Source: Closterium sp. NIES-65 (Eukaryota; Streptophyta; Zygnematophyceae; Desmidiales; Closteriaceae). From it: a DNA stretch of 64,000 bases. The DNA lies in the NCBI GenBank assembly GCA_948144175.1, contig CANXME010000812.1:434001-498000 (forward strand). Direction: 5' to 3'. Below are positions 44,090 through 55,700 of this stretch, in pieces. Each line of letters opens with the position of its first letter. The stretch's first letter is position 1. Both the position numbers and the translations under genes were made by a program. Under the pieces are notes generated by a model. It was not told where the DNA came from and made no database searches. It worked only from the letters and a program-made list of their open reading frames with translations.

Positions 44090-46341
44090 TTGTTCTTCAA
44101 CACTGCCTTGCCGATGTAGAGTTCGCCCCTCTCGTGGTACAGTTTTATTTTTTCAGTGCTGCTATCTGCTTCGAGATGAAATCCTTTCGCCATTAGTTAA
44201 CTGACCCTGAGTAAGTTGTAGCCGAGTCCCTCCGCGATTAAAACTTTTTTACATTTGTAAAGTGACGTTTGTCTCTCGTGACTGAAGTTGAACTATCCCT
44301 TGTCGTCGTGTGCGCAGGTTCGGATTGTTGGGGACGGTGATGACGACCTCGCGCTGGAGCTGGTGTTCTCGTTGAACGAAGCGACCCGAGGAGCACATGT
44401 GTTGTCCGCAACAGCTGTCTAAGAACCAGGTGTCTTTCCCAGATGGCTTGCTCTGGGCGATAGCTGCGTAGGTCGGTTTCGGTTCCAAAGACTCGCGGCG
44501 ATGGGTCCTTTCGTCGAGTTGTTCTTGCGGTGAGTTGTGGGGCGGTGACTCGGTGATGCAGGAATCTGTCAATCTCGCCATACAGCTCACGATGTTTCTT
44601 GTTCCTTGTGCAGATTGCGTCGTCGTAGTCGTTAAAGACTGCGTTTGACTGGTGGGGTGCGCATGTGTGGAGTCCAATCGACTGCTTGAGGGCCGAAGTC
44701 AACGTTGCGGCGGCGTTGACTGCTGCTGATTTGGGCAGTGTGTACGAGGATGTCCTGACATCTTGTAGAGGTGGCAGAACGGTGGTACGTGTCGTTCTTG
44801 TTGATGCTTATTCTGTCGGTTGTTGTTGTTGTACCGTCGTTGAGTGTGAAAAACGAACTTAGGTACTGACGTTTTTCTCTTGTGACGTTCTTCGTGTAGG
44901 TCCATGTCTTGCTGCTCGGCGTGAATTTTGGCGCAGAGTGCTGCTTCGGAGATCTTCCCGTGAGCTCGCAGAAGGGCTCGGGTGGAACGCCAATGGGGAC
45001 CAAGTCCAGCGATGATGGCAGTGACGAAGGCTTCTTCAGATATCGCTCCTTTGCATTGAAGGAGTCTGTCGCGCAGTCCGCGAGAACGGCTGATATACGC
45101 CATCCCCTTTTCGCCGGGTTTCATTTCCATTGTTGCCAGCTGTGCCATTAACCAGCTCTGGTTGACGCTGTCTGTTGCTTGATATAGGTTCTTCAAGTAG
45201 TTGTTCGCGAGCTCGGCGGAGTTGCCGTATCCACGATAAGACCAGATGTTCTGCTGCTCGTTTGGCGTTATGTTGCGAAGCAGAATTGTGTACGCCATCA
45301 GCGACTGATACGTATATTGCTGCTTGTCATACTGCGTTCCGTGCGTTGGATATGGCATGGAACCATCAAAGAATTTGAAGATTTGCGCGCCTTCCATCAT
45401 CAACTCGAACTCGAATGACCAGGTATAGAAGTCTTTCCTGTCGAATGGTCTTGATGTCTGTGTCAGTAGATCTGCACTGTGGATGCCCGATTGATCCTGG
45501 AGAGGGTTACAGGCGCGTTCGCCTGGGGGGTTATGGGCGCACTGACCCGCTACTAAAACAAGCCCCTTTATCCCAATGGTCTAGTGGTTGGGATTCTGAC
45601 ATGGTATCAGAGCGGTCTCGGGTTCGATTCCCGGTGTATCAACATGTAGGCCGGTGCCGCTGTGCTTAGTCCTGGGCTTCCCAGTCTGGGGGGGTGTCAG
45701 TAGATCTGCACTGTGGATGCCCGATTGATCCTGGAGAGGGTTACAGGCGCGTTCGCTGGGGGGTTATGGGCGCACTAACCCGCTACTGAAACAAGCCCTT
45801 TTATCCCAATGGTCTAGTGGTTGGGATTCTGATAGTGTGCAGCTTTAAGACGTGTGCGAACTGCGATTGAACCTGAAGCGCGTCCAATGCCTTTTCTTGT
45901 CCAGGTGAAGGTTGCTGATGCGGCATGAAGTTGATGGAGCCGCGTTGAGGCTCGTACAGAGCGAAGGTAAGTTGTTGCTGATTTCCGCGCGCGTAGGATG
46001 AGCCATCGAGACTAATGGGTGTGACACCGTTGTTGTTGTCGCTGTTGTTTGACTGCGCAGGTGCTGTTTGCTGGTGCTGTTCGTAGAAGGACATGAAGGA
46101 GAAGAACTTCTCCATCATGTTTTGGTTCAAGCCAATCGTTTGGTTCGCAGGAGTTTAAGTGGACTCAGTAGCTGGTCTAGTTGCCGTGCCTCCCTCTGTC
46201 TGTAGGCCAGAGGCTGGAGGTGGAGTAGGAGTAGTGCCGCGAGAGCCGTTAGAGGAGATTCTCTCCTTCTGACTTTCTATGTCTTCTGATGTTGTAGGAG
46301 TTTGGACGAAATGAAGTTTTGCCTTGTCTGCTCTCATACCA
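44090..46341 (-). pseudogene. Copia D leader and gag
   Basis: Right to left: primer site next to the LTR, an N-terminal segment (EKFFSFMSFYEQHQQ, about 46130-45840), and a TRIM (45461-45834). Then comes the gag core (LMMEGAQIFKFFDGS, WSYRGYGNSAELANNYL, AAL CAKIHAEQQDM) at about 45420-44900 and a CCHC-type knuckle region (CHLYKMSGHPRTHC, about 44740). It is followed by protease-side sequence (FLDSCCGQHMCSS, about 44390-44440). The capsid belongs to the UBN2/copia type. Several breaks. Confidence 0.75.
45461..45834 (+). mobile_element. TRIM with tRNA-like module, copy 3
   Basis: LTRs 45461-45601 and 45695-45834, interior with TGGTATCAGAGC and B box, and a GGGGGGG run before the 3' LTR. Flanks GTCTG (45456-45460) and GTGTG (45835-45839) are a 5-bp duplication with one change. 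Inserted in gag of copia D, in the opposite orientation; independent of copies 1 and 2. Confidence 0.88.
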
Positions 46342-46587
46342 TGTTGGGCTGAGAAAAGCCCTTAGAATCTTTTCAAGGCTAAACTCTAAAAAGAGGTGTT
46401 GTATTTGCGGACGCGTTAAGGGACAAGTGTTGAACCACCTTGCGCTAGTATGTGAGGACAAGATAGATTGTTTAAAGCAAGAAGATACAAGGTTTTTATA
46501 AGAGTACAAGAAATATCAAAAGATACGGAAAATAACCGTTTTACTGTTGCTGTTGCGGTTCGCTACAGTGACGACTCGAGCAACTGC
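46342..46587 (-). repeat. 5' LTR of copia D, inner part
   Basis: TGTTGGGCTGAGAAAAGCCC at the inner end matches 4030 onward. It is interrupted after 46587 by copia F and resumes at 52382-52587, where it ends TTTCCAACA before ACTAT. Confidence 0.8.
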
Positions 46588-46939
46588 TGTGAAGAAATGA
46601 GCAATGAATGAACTAGCAAGCAGGTGGGTACAAGTAGGAAAACCTAAAAGTGTTGTACCCCATATTGTCTACCCCACTACAGCCTACACAGACTATACCA
46701 TATGAGTTTGACACACCCCCATAGGCAAAGTGGGGGAGAACAAGAGGTCACAAGACCAGTGAAGCAAAGCAAAGCAAGCTCAGGGTGGATCACAACGTCA
46801 CCACACAATCCTAGCACAAGAGCAAGGACAAAAGGCCAGTTCACATGCAAGATCATATATAAAGGTAAACAAGCAAGTGCAGGTATAGACAGATCACAGT
46901 ACAAGCAAGGTCAAGAAGTGAGCAAGTGAGGCCAAGCAG

Positions 46940-49900
46940 GCACAAGACCTAGCATCGTACAGAAACGCTGATGATCACCAGGCGGAAGTGCCTTGGTAAA
47001 GATATCAGCAGTGTTGGCCTCAAAGGCCACGTAAGCAAGGCGCAGCTGACCACGCTGCTACAGCTCACGAGCAAGGAAGTAGCGAAGAGCAATGTGCTTC
47101 GTTCTGTGCTCCAGTCTGTGCTCCCGACACAAGGCCAGCATGGCCTTGTTGTCTACGTACAGAACTGGAGGAGAACGAGGCGCCTCTCCTAGATCAGTCA
47201 GCAGGTAGGTGAGCCAGCGTAACTCCTGTGCAGCCATGGCCCCCGCGTAGATCTCGGCCTCACAGCTGGAGCCGAGAACAGAAGACGAGCGGGTAGACCG
47301 CCACGAAACAGAGCCGGAACCAAGGCTGAAGGTGTAACCCTTTGACAACCGCTGCGTAGCCTGGTCATCAGCCCAAGAAGCGTCTGCGTGACCTCTGAGG
47401 ACCACTCGACGTCGCCCTCCAAGCACTAGCCCCATGCCCGACGTACTGCACAAGTAACGCAACACCCTCTTCGCTGCAGCCATGTGCTCTGGTCGGTGTC
47501 TCCCAGGAGCAACATAACGTGCCAAGATGCTAAGAGGGTATGCAAGGTCAGGTCGTGTGCAGGTCATCACCTACATGAGGCAGCCAACAAGCTCTGGGTA
47601 CGGGCCACTCGGCTCTACGGACTCATCCGAAGGCAGAGCTGAGAGCGAGTGGCGAGTAGACAGAGGAGTGGCTTGAGGCAAGGAGTACGTGAAGTCGAAG
47701 CGCTGAAGGACCCGCTGCACCATGTGTGACTTAGTCATGGTAATGGTGCGTTGTGCTCTATCCTGGGTGATCTGCAAGCCAAGGTAGCTGCGCAGTTCAC
47801 CCAGGTCTGTGCACGTGTGTCTCTTCTGCAGCTCGGACTTCACGTGGGCGAGTCGAGCAGTGTGAGCAGTAGCAAAGACCAAGTCGTCGACGTAGACGAG
47901 GATGTAGAACGACGGCAAAGAGGTGTCGGTGCGTAGAAACAGCGACGAGTCGGCAGTAAGAGCAAACCCAAGAGCCGCAAGAGTCGTCCTCAGTGTGTCG
48001 TACCACTCACGGGGCGCCTGGCGGAGACCGTAGACTGGCCGCCGGAGGCTCCACTGGGTACCAGGAGGAAACGACCCAGTGAAGCCAGGAGGGCGGCGCA
48101 ACAAGATCTCCTCGTGCAGGCTGCCCTGCAGGAAAGCTGTGCTGAAGTCAAGAGAGCGAAGCTCGTAGTCGCGCTGAGCGGCTATGTGCAGCAGCACCCG
48201 AAGAGTGGTCATCTTCGGGGTGGGAGAGAAGGTCTGAAAGTAGTCAACTCCCTGCCGCTGACTGAAGCCTCGAGCCAAGTAACGCGCCTTAAAAACAGGC
48301 GGAGAACCAGGCGGCCGCTTCACCCTAAAAATCCACATGCCACTGACTATGTTTGCCCCAGGTGGGGGAACCTCGTCGACGTAGGTGCCTGTGGACTTCC
48401 AGGAAGCCATCTCTGCATCCATGGCTGACTGTCACGGTGAGGAGTAGGGACCCTCGATCGCCTCAGCGTATGATCGAGGAGTCGGGATGTCTGGTGCATC
48501 CGGGTCTCCCTCAGGGGCAATCAGCGTGGACACGAGATGAGGCAAAGCAGCAGCAAAACACTGGAACTCCTCCTGCCTGTCCTCAAGGACGTCCCTGCTA
48601 AGAGCACACTCACCCCCGACAGACGGAGGAAAGACAGACGCAGACTCAGCAACGAGACTAGTTGCGTAGTCTAGACGACAGCGAGCAGCAAAGTCGACAA
48701 GCTCAGCAACTATGGCAGACGCAGCAGTGGACTCAAAGGAAGGTTCAGTGACAACAGTAGCCAGGAGACACCTGACAGTAGGACTGGCAGCACGGAGAGA
48801 GTCAGACTCCAGGTCAGCAAGGACAGAAAAAGAGGACTCTGGAGGAGACGGCAACGGGACACGCAGAGGAGCAGTGGACGGACGCAGTGCCATCTGGTGG
48901 GTGCTTGGGACCGCAGAAGGACGCGGACGCGGAGCACGACGACTAGTGCGAGTAGCACGAGCAGGCGACGCAGGACGAGACGCAGGCTCACAACGCTCAG
49001 CAAGACCTCCAGTAGGACCAGTGTAGGGAGAAAGAGCAGGCAGGGGGGAGGCGGGCTGTAACTGTGACTGCGACTGGACAGGCTGTGGGCACTCTAAGTG
49101 AGGAGCAGGACGAGTAGAGGGCGGGAGACCAAGAACCTGCTCAAGTAGCGGAACGAAGTACGGCCGCGGCCGCGCAGCGCCTCCAGAACCAGCAAGGACA
49201 GCACCAGTACCCCAAGCGGCAGCACCGCCAGCGCCAACAGCGCCAACTCTAGCACCCTCAGACGCACCTGCGCCAGCAGACACACCAGCGCCAGCAGAAC
49301 CACTAGCGCCGACACCCCCAGCAGCTCCAGCTCCAGTAACTCCAGCAGCTCCAGCAGCACCAACTCCAGTAGGACCGACAGCTCTAGTACCGCCAGCAGC
49401 TCGAGCAGTACCGCCAGCAGCTCGAGCAGTACCTCCAGCAGCACCCCCAGTCCCAGCAGATCCAGTACCGCCAGTACGTGCACCTACGGGACCAGCAGCA
49501 ACAGTAGTACCTCCAGCTCTAGCAGCACGGCTCCAGCGCCGGGCAAACCACTCGCGCAGCTCCTACGGAGAGAGCGGCTCCCGCCTCGACGAAGCACCGC
49601 GAGAGGTCACACGAGCAGACCCAGCACCCCCAGGCACAGCACCCCCAGACTCAGCACCCCCAGGCTCCGCACCCCTGGACTCAACACCCCCAGGCTCCGC
49701 ACCCCCAGACCCGGCACCCGCAGGCACAGCACCTCGAGCAGCACCAGAGTCAACAGCTACCTCGACAGGCTTGACTGCGTCTACCTGGGACACACCTGAC
49801 GAGGCAGGACCCTGAGGGGGGAGGGGGTCTACCGGGGGAGGACCTCGCGCAAGGAAGAGTGGCGGCGGGGGGAGGGGCGCAGTGCGGTAGGGGAAGAGAC

Positions 49901-51600
49901 GGTAGTAAGGCACCGACTCGTCAAAGGTGACGTCCTGGGAGGACAGAACACGGCGCGAGGTGGGGTGGTAAAACTACCACCCAGGCGCGTCAGGGGGGAA
50001 GCCAAGGAAGACGCAGGGAACAGCACGGGGGGACAGCTTGTCCGCAGACAAGTCGCGGATAAACGCCCGAGATCCCCAGACCCGAAACGTAGACGCATCG
50101 CCAACCTTCCCCGTCCACCGCAAGGTGGGGGAGGTCTCTGGCAAGGAGACCCAGGGCTGAAGGTTGAGCTGATGCGCTGCGTACTGAACCGCAAAAGGCC
50201 ACAGAAAATGGGGGGCAGCCGCATGGATCATGGACGTACGAGCGACGTCCATGACCATGCGAATGCGGCGCTCAGCAATCCTATTTTGCTCTGGAGAGGC
50301 CGGAAGCTTGAAGGTCTGACGGATGCCCTGTGCACGACAGAAGGCTCCTAGACGGGCAGAGGAAAACTCCCCCCCTCTGTCAGAGTGCACACGCAGAACA
50401 GGAAAGTCCGAGCCGAAACTCTCTCTACGCTGGAGACGAGCTGCGCGGATCCAGTCGATCAACACCTCAGTGACGTCACCCTTGCTGCGCAAGGGGAAGA
50501 CTGTGGTGTAACGCGAGTAGTCGTCAACCACCAACAGGAAGTAACACTCGTACCCGTGTCCACGGACGCGGGCGGGGCCCCACACGTCCATGTGAAGAGT
50601 CTGTAGCAGAGCCTCTGTCGGAGGAAACTCGGAGGAGTGAGGGGCGGCGCGCTGTCGCCCCTCGACGCAGGGGACGCAGGTAGGGGCAGGCCCCGGAGGT
50701 AGGGGAGGGAGAGACCGCGGAAGACCAGAGACAAGGACACGGGAGGCCATGGCTTGGAGACGAGGCAGGGAGGGGTGACCAAGGCGGTGGTGCTCAAGGA
50801 GAGTCTGGTGGGACAGGAGACGACACGAGCAGGGAGCAGACTCAGGACCAGACGTGGACGCTGCAGCAAACACCTGACTCGACGCAGCTACCCGACCAGA
50901 CTCAGCAGTCAGAAGAGACTTAGTAGTAAGTGTGTACAGGCTCGACCACGGCCGACGGGTGAACGTGGCCAAGTGTCGACCTGTCCGAGCACACGTGCAG
51001 TGGGTCACCCGCTGACTCGTAGGAGTGAACTGGTCAACCCCCCTATCCTGTAGATCAGCTCCACTCACCAAGTTCGTAGAGAACGAGGGGAGGTAGAGAT
51101 CTGACAGGGTGCCAGAGGGGGCTGCCGGGCACGGTAAGACAGTGGAGAAGTGGGCAAGGACAGGACCCCTAGAGGGGTTCGCCAAGGAGACCGCAACCAG
51201 CCGACTAAGCGGCGTTAGCGCTGTGTGGTCTCGAAAGAAGGAGCGGGAAGCACACGAGTCAAGGGTGAAGGTATGTAAGGCTTGAGCCGACGTGGTACCT
51301 GAGAGAGCAGACTCACCAGCACCTGGGGCAGCAGACGCACTAGCACCTAGAGCAGCAGCCTCACCAGCACCTAGAGCAGCAGACTGGATACCGGAGTCAG
51401 GCGGCACACACAGGTGACAGACTCCCTCGGCACTAGTAGACAATGCATGCATTCCAGTGAGAATAGCATCATAGTTAAGAGCAAAGATATCTACCCTCTG
51501 CCTAAGCATCTCCACCCAGTCGGGGAGCTCAGCGTCGTCGCCAAACTCTGTACGCCAAGTGTCGCTCAGACGCGCGAAGCAGCGGGACTCTAGGGGCGGC
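46940..51600 (-). pseudogene. Copia F pol region
   Basis: Minus strand: protease (FTLDSCASRSFFRD-type) near 51260, and pre-integrase LGHPSLPRLQAM near 50770. The integrase core (LHMDVWGPARVRG, VVDDYSRYTTVFPL, VHSDRGGEFSS) spans 50600-50250. The linker with GGAEPGGVES-type repeats lies near 49610-49720, RT (GMWIFRVKRPPG, VYVDDLVFA) at 47700-48420, and RNase H at 46950-47570. Residue signatures place F in the same clade as A, C, E and G. Confidence 0.82.
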
Positions 51601-52150
51601 GACGGGGCCGCTAGGGGCGGCGACGGGGCCGCTAGGGGCGGCGACGGGGCCGCGTAGGGAGGGGAGCGGCTACGGGGCCGCTAGGGGCGGCGACGGGGCC
51701 GCGTAGGGGCGGCGACGGGGCCGCGTAGGGGCGGCAACGGGGCCGCGTAGGGAGGTTAGCGGCGACGGGGCCGCTAGGGGCGGCGACGGGGCCGCGTAGG
51801 GGCGGCTACGGGGCCGCGTAGGGAGGGGAGCGGCTACGTGGCCGCTAGGGGCGGCGACGGGGCCGTGTAGGGGCGGCTACGGGGCCGCAAGGGGCGGCTA
51901 CGGGGCCGCGTAGGGGCGGCAACGGGGCCGCGTAGGTAGGGAGGCGACAACGGGGCCGCTAGGGGCGGCGACAGGGCCGCTAGGGGCGGCGACGGGGCCG
52001 CGTAGGGGCGGTGACGGGGCCGCTAGGGGCCGCGAGGGGCCTGGAAGGGCGGCTACGGGGCCGCTAGGGGCGGCGACGGGGCCGCTGAGGGTGGCGCGAG
52101 GGGCCGTGAGAGGGGCCTCTAAGAGAGGTCGACAGAAGGGCAGCCCACAA
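51590..52150 (-). repeat. GC-rich minisatellite in the copia F leader
   Basis: About 20-bp units GGGGCGGCGACGGGGCCGCT and variants, with occasional GTAGGGAGG spacers. It occupies the place of the missing gag and leader between the LTR and pol. Confidence 0.85.
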
Positions 52151-52592
52151 GGCGCGCCTCGGGCAGGAGCGACTGTCGCTCCGGTCAGAAAAAAAAGAAT
52201 TAGTGGTGGGGTCAAGGAAGCGTTCCCACTAGGGAACCTGCTCTATACCATGTAAAGAAATGAGGAATGAATGAACTTGCAAGCAGGTGGGTACAAGTAG
52301 GAAAACTTAGAAGTGTTGTACCACATATTGTCTACCCCACTACAGCCTACACAGACTATAGCATATGAGTTTGACAATTGCGCAATAACGAGTCAGTTGT
52401 TTGTCCTTGCTGTCGCGCTGTACTTGTCAAGTCAAAGGTCACTAACCTTTGACCTTCGCATAATCTCCTGTAATTGCTATTCTGGTCAACCTCCGATGGT
52501 TGACTTGCCGTTGTTCCTCTGTTGTTCGCCTCGTTTGTGGTTCGGTGTTACGACACACAAGAAGTGTTTAATTAATTGTTTCCAACAACTAT

Positions 52593-52752
52593 GATACCTG
52601 TTTGTACGGTTGTCTTTCTCAAACTGTATATGTTATACTTGATTATTTAGGCTATAGTGGGGTAGCCAATGTAGGGTACAACCCCTTAGGGTTTTCTGTT
52701 GTACCAAACTCTCTCGATAGTTTCATCATTCCTACCTACCTTTTGAACAGTC
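52593..52752 (+). repeat. Copia LTR-like remnant
   Basis: Contains the copia LTR core (TTAGGCTATAGTGGGGTAGCC, GGGTACAACCCCTTAGGGTTT, TGTACC) between the right end of D and the left end of G. I cannot define its ends or a target duplication, so it may be a decayed solo LTR into which G inserted. Confidence 0.5.
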
Positions 52753-55700
52753 TGTAAAATTATAATGTTCTGTAGGCTATAGTGGGGTAGCCCATATGGG
52801 GTACACACTTCTAGGGTTGCATATTTGTATCACTTCCATTCCATAGTCAATTCATTCTCGTTCTACTTTTCTCATGGTATCGAGCAGGTTCCCCCTTGGG
52901 AATTGTGCCTAGGGCCCACCATCAACTTGGTGAGTGGTGCTGACCTGCAGGATACGGGGGTTCACCAGTTCACTCCTGCGAGTCAGCGGGTGACCCACTG
53001 CACGGACGCTCGGACAGGCCGACACCTGGCCACGTTTACACGTCGACCGGGGTCGAGCCTGTACACACTGACCACTGCGTCTCTTCCAGTCACTTCGTCT
53101 GGTCAGGTAGCTGCGTCGGGTCAGGTGTTTGCTGCAGCGTCCGGGTCTGGTCCTGAGTCTGCCCCCTGCTCGTGTCACCTCCTGTCTCACGAGACTCTCC
53201 TCTGGCACCACCGTCTTGGTCACCCCTCCCTGCCTCGTCTCCGAGGCATGGCTTCCCGTGTCCTTGTCTCTGGTCTTCCCCGGTCCCTCCCTCCCCTTCC
53301 TCCGGGGCCTGGTCCTTCCTGTGTCCCCTGTGTCGAGGGGCGGCTCAGGGCTGCCCCTCACTCCTCTCAGTTTCCCTCGACAGAGGCCCCGCTACAGACG
53401 CTTCACATGGACGTGTGGGGCCCAGCCCGCGTCTATGGACAGGGTCACGAGCGCTACTTCCTGTTGGTGGTTGACGACTACTCGCGTTACACCTCAGTCT
53501 TCCCCTTGCGCAGCAAGGGTGATGTCGCTAAGGTGTTGATCGACTGGATTCGCCCAGCTCGTCTTCAGCTGACGAGGAGCTTCGGCTCGGACTTTCCTGT
53601 TCTGCGTCTGCACTCTGACCGAGGCGGAGAGTTCTCCTCTGGCCTTCTGCGAGCCTACTGTCGAGCGCGAGGCATCCGCCAGACCTTTACGCTACCGGAC
53701 TCTCCACAGCAAAATGGGATTGCTGAGCGCCGCATTGGCATGGTCATGGACGTCGCTCGTACGTCCATGATGCATGCGGCTGCCCCCCGTTTTCTGTGGC
53801 CGTTTGCGGTTCGGTACGCGGCGCATCAGATCAACCTTCACCCCAGGGTCTCCAGGCCGGAGACCCTGCCAGGCCTTGCTGTGGACGGGGAAGGTCGGCG
53901 ATGCGTCTGCGTTCCGTGTCAGGGGATCTCGGGCGTTTGTCCGTGACTTGTCTGCGGACAAGCTGTCCCCTCGTGCTGCTCCCTGTGTCTTCCTTGGCTT
54001 CCCCCCTGACGCCCCTGGGTGGCAGTTCTACCACCCCACCTCTCGTCGTGTTTTGTCCTCCCAGGACGTCACGTTCGACGAGTCTGTCTCCTACTACCGC
54101 CTCTTCCCCTACCGCACTCCTTCCCTCCCCCCGCCACCGCACTTCCTTGTGCCAGGTCCCCCCCCGGTAGACCCCCTCCCCCCTCAGGGTCCTGCCCCTT
54201 CAGGTGTGTCCCACGTAGATGCAGTCGAGCCGGTCAAGGTTGCTGGTGACTCTGGTACTGCTGCGGGTGCTGAGCTTGGGGGTGCTGACCCTTGGGGTAC
54301 TGCGCGCGTGGGTGCTAAGCATGAGGGTGCTGAGTCTGGGGGTGCTGCGACTGGGCGAGCTGAGCCTGGGGGTGCTGAGCCTGGGGGTGCTTCGCCTGGG
54401 GGTGCTGCGTCTGGAGCTGCTGAGCCTGGGGGTGCTAAGTCTGGAGCTACTGAGCCTGGGGGTGCGGAGCCCGCGGCCGCTGGACCTGCTCGTGTGGCGT
54501 CTGGCAGTGCTGGGCCTGGTGGTTCTCCGGGTTCTTCGTCTCGGCGGGAGCCACTCTCTCCACAGGAGCTGCGCGAGTGGTTTGCCCGGCGCTGGAGGCG
54601 TACTACTGGAGCTGGTCCTTCTTCGGCTGCTGAGGGTGCTGGTGCCGCGGGTCTCGGAGGTACTAGTCCTGCGAGTGCTACTGAAGTCGGAGCTGCTGAG
54701 GGTGTTGGCACGCACCGGATGTCTCTGCCTCCGTCCACTGCTCCTCAACGTGCCCCTTTGCCCTCTCCTCCTGAGTCCTCTCTTCCTGCGCTTGCCGACC
54801 GTGAGTCGGACTCTCTTCGTGCTGCCAGTCCTACTGTCACGCGTCTCCTTGCTACTGTCGTCACTGACCCCTCCTTTGAGTCCACTGCTACGTCTGCTCT
54901 TGTTGCTGAGCTCGTCGACTTTGCTGCTCGCTGTCGTCTAGACTACGCTGCTAGTCTTGTTGCTGAGTCTGCGTCTGTCTGTCCTCCGTCCGTCAAGGGT
55001 GAGTGTGCTCTTGGCACGGACGTCCTTCAGGACAGGCAGGAGGAGTTCCAGTGTCTGGCTACTACTTCACCTCATCTCGCGTCCGTACTACTTACCCCCG
55101 AGGGAGACCCGGATGCACTAGACATCCCGACTCCGCGCTCTTACGCGGAGGCCGTAGAGGGTCCCTACTCCTCTTAGTGGCAGGCAGCTATGGATGCAGA
55201 GATGGCTTCCTGGAAGTCCACAAGCACCTACGTTGACACGGTTCCCCCTTCTGGGGCGAACATCATCAGTGGCATGTGGATCTTCAGGGTGAAGCGGCCG
55301 CCGGGCTCTCCACCTGTCTTCAAGGAGCGGTACGTGGCTCGTGGCTTCAGTCAGCAACAGGGAGTTGACTAGTTTCAGACCTTCTCTCCCACCCCGAAGA
55401 TGACCACTCTTCGGGTGCTGCTACACATAGCCGCTCAGCGTGACTACGAGCTTCACTCCCTTGACTTCAGCACTGCTTTCCTGCAGGGTAGCCTGCACGA
55501 GGAGATCTGGTTGCGCCGTCCACCTTGCTTCACTGGGACTTTCCCTCCTGGCACCCAGTGGAGCCTCCGACGGCCAGTCTACGGTCTCCGTCAGGCACCG
55601 CGCGAGTGGCACGACACACTGAGGACTACACTTGCGGCTCTTGGGTTTGCTCCCTCTACTGCTGACCCGTCGTTGTTTCTACGCACCGACACCTCTCAGC

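Larger units (their letters stand above)
46588..52376 (-). mobile_element. Ty1/copia element F, inserted in the D LTR
   Basis: 126-bp LTRs at 46588-46713 (3') and 52251-52376 (5') differ at about seven positions. The flanks are ACTGC (46583-46587) and ATTGC (52377-52381), and the undisturbed target is seen in the other D LTR near 4500. A primer site TGGTATAGAGCAGG borders the 5' LTR, and a GC-rich leader array spans 51590-52150. Most of gag is absent: the coding region begins near the gag/protease border. Pol is otherwise complete in order. A few breaks. Confidence 0.9.
4030..52587 (-). mobile_element. Outermost Ty1/copia element D, heavily filled by later insertions
   Basis: The outer ends read TG...CA and are flanked by the perfect 5-bp duplication ACTAT (4025-4029 and 52588-52592). 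Removing the nested insertions leaves about 6.4 kb: 3' LTR 4030-4712, end of RNase H 4713-4791, RNase H/RT 31508-33057, integrase 33058-34819, gag 44090-46341, and 5' LTR 46342-46587 plus 52382-52587. The right LTR is followed inward by a primer site reading TGGTATGAGAGCAG on the minus strand, and a purine tract (rc of CTCCCCTTCGCTTC) borders the left LTR. The two LTRs (about 450 bp without inserts) differ at roughly a tenth of positions, making D the oldest element here. It is broken in several places besides the insertions. Confidence 0.8.

Noticed and set aside
52593-52752. A complete solo LTR
   Set aside because: The LTR core is present but neither TG/CA ends nor a 5-bp duplication could be fixed, so it is kept only as a remnant.
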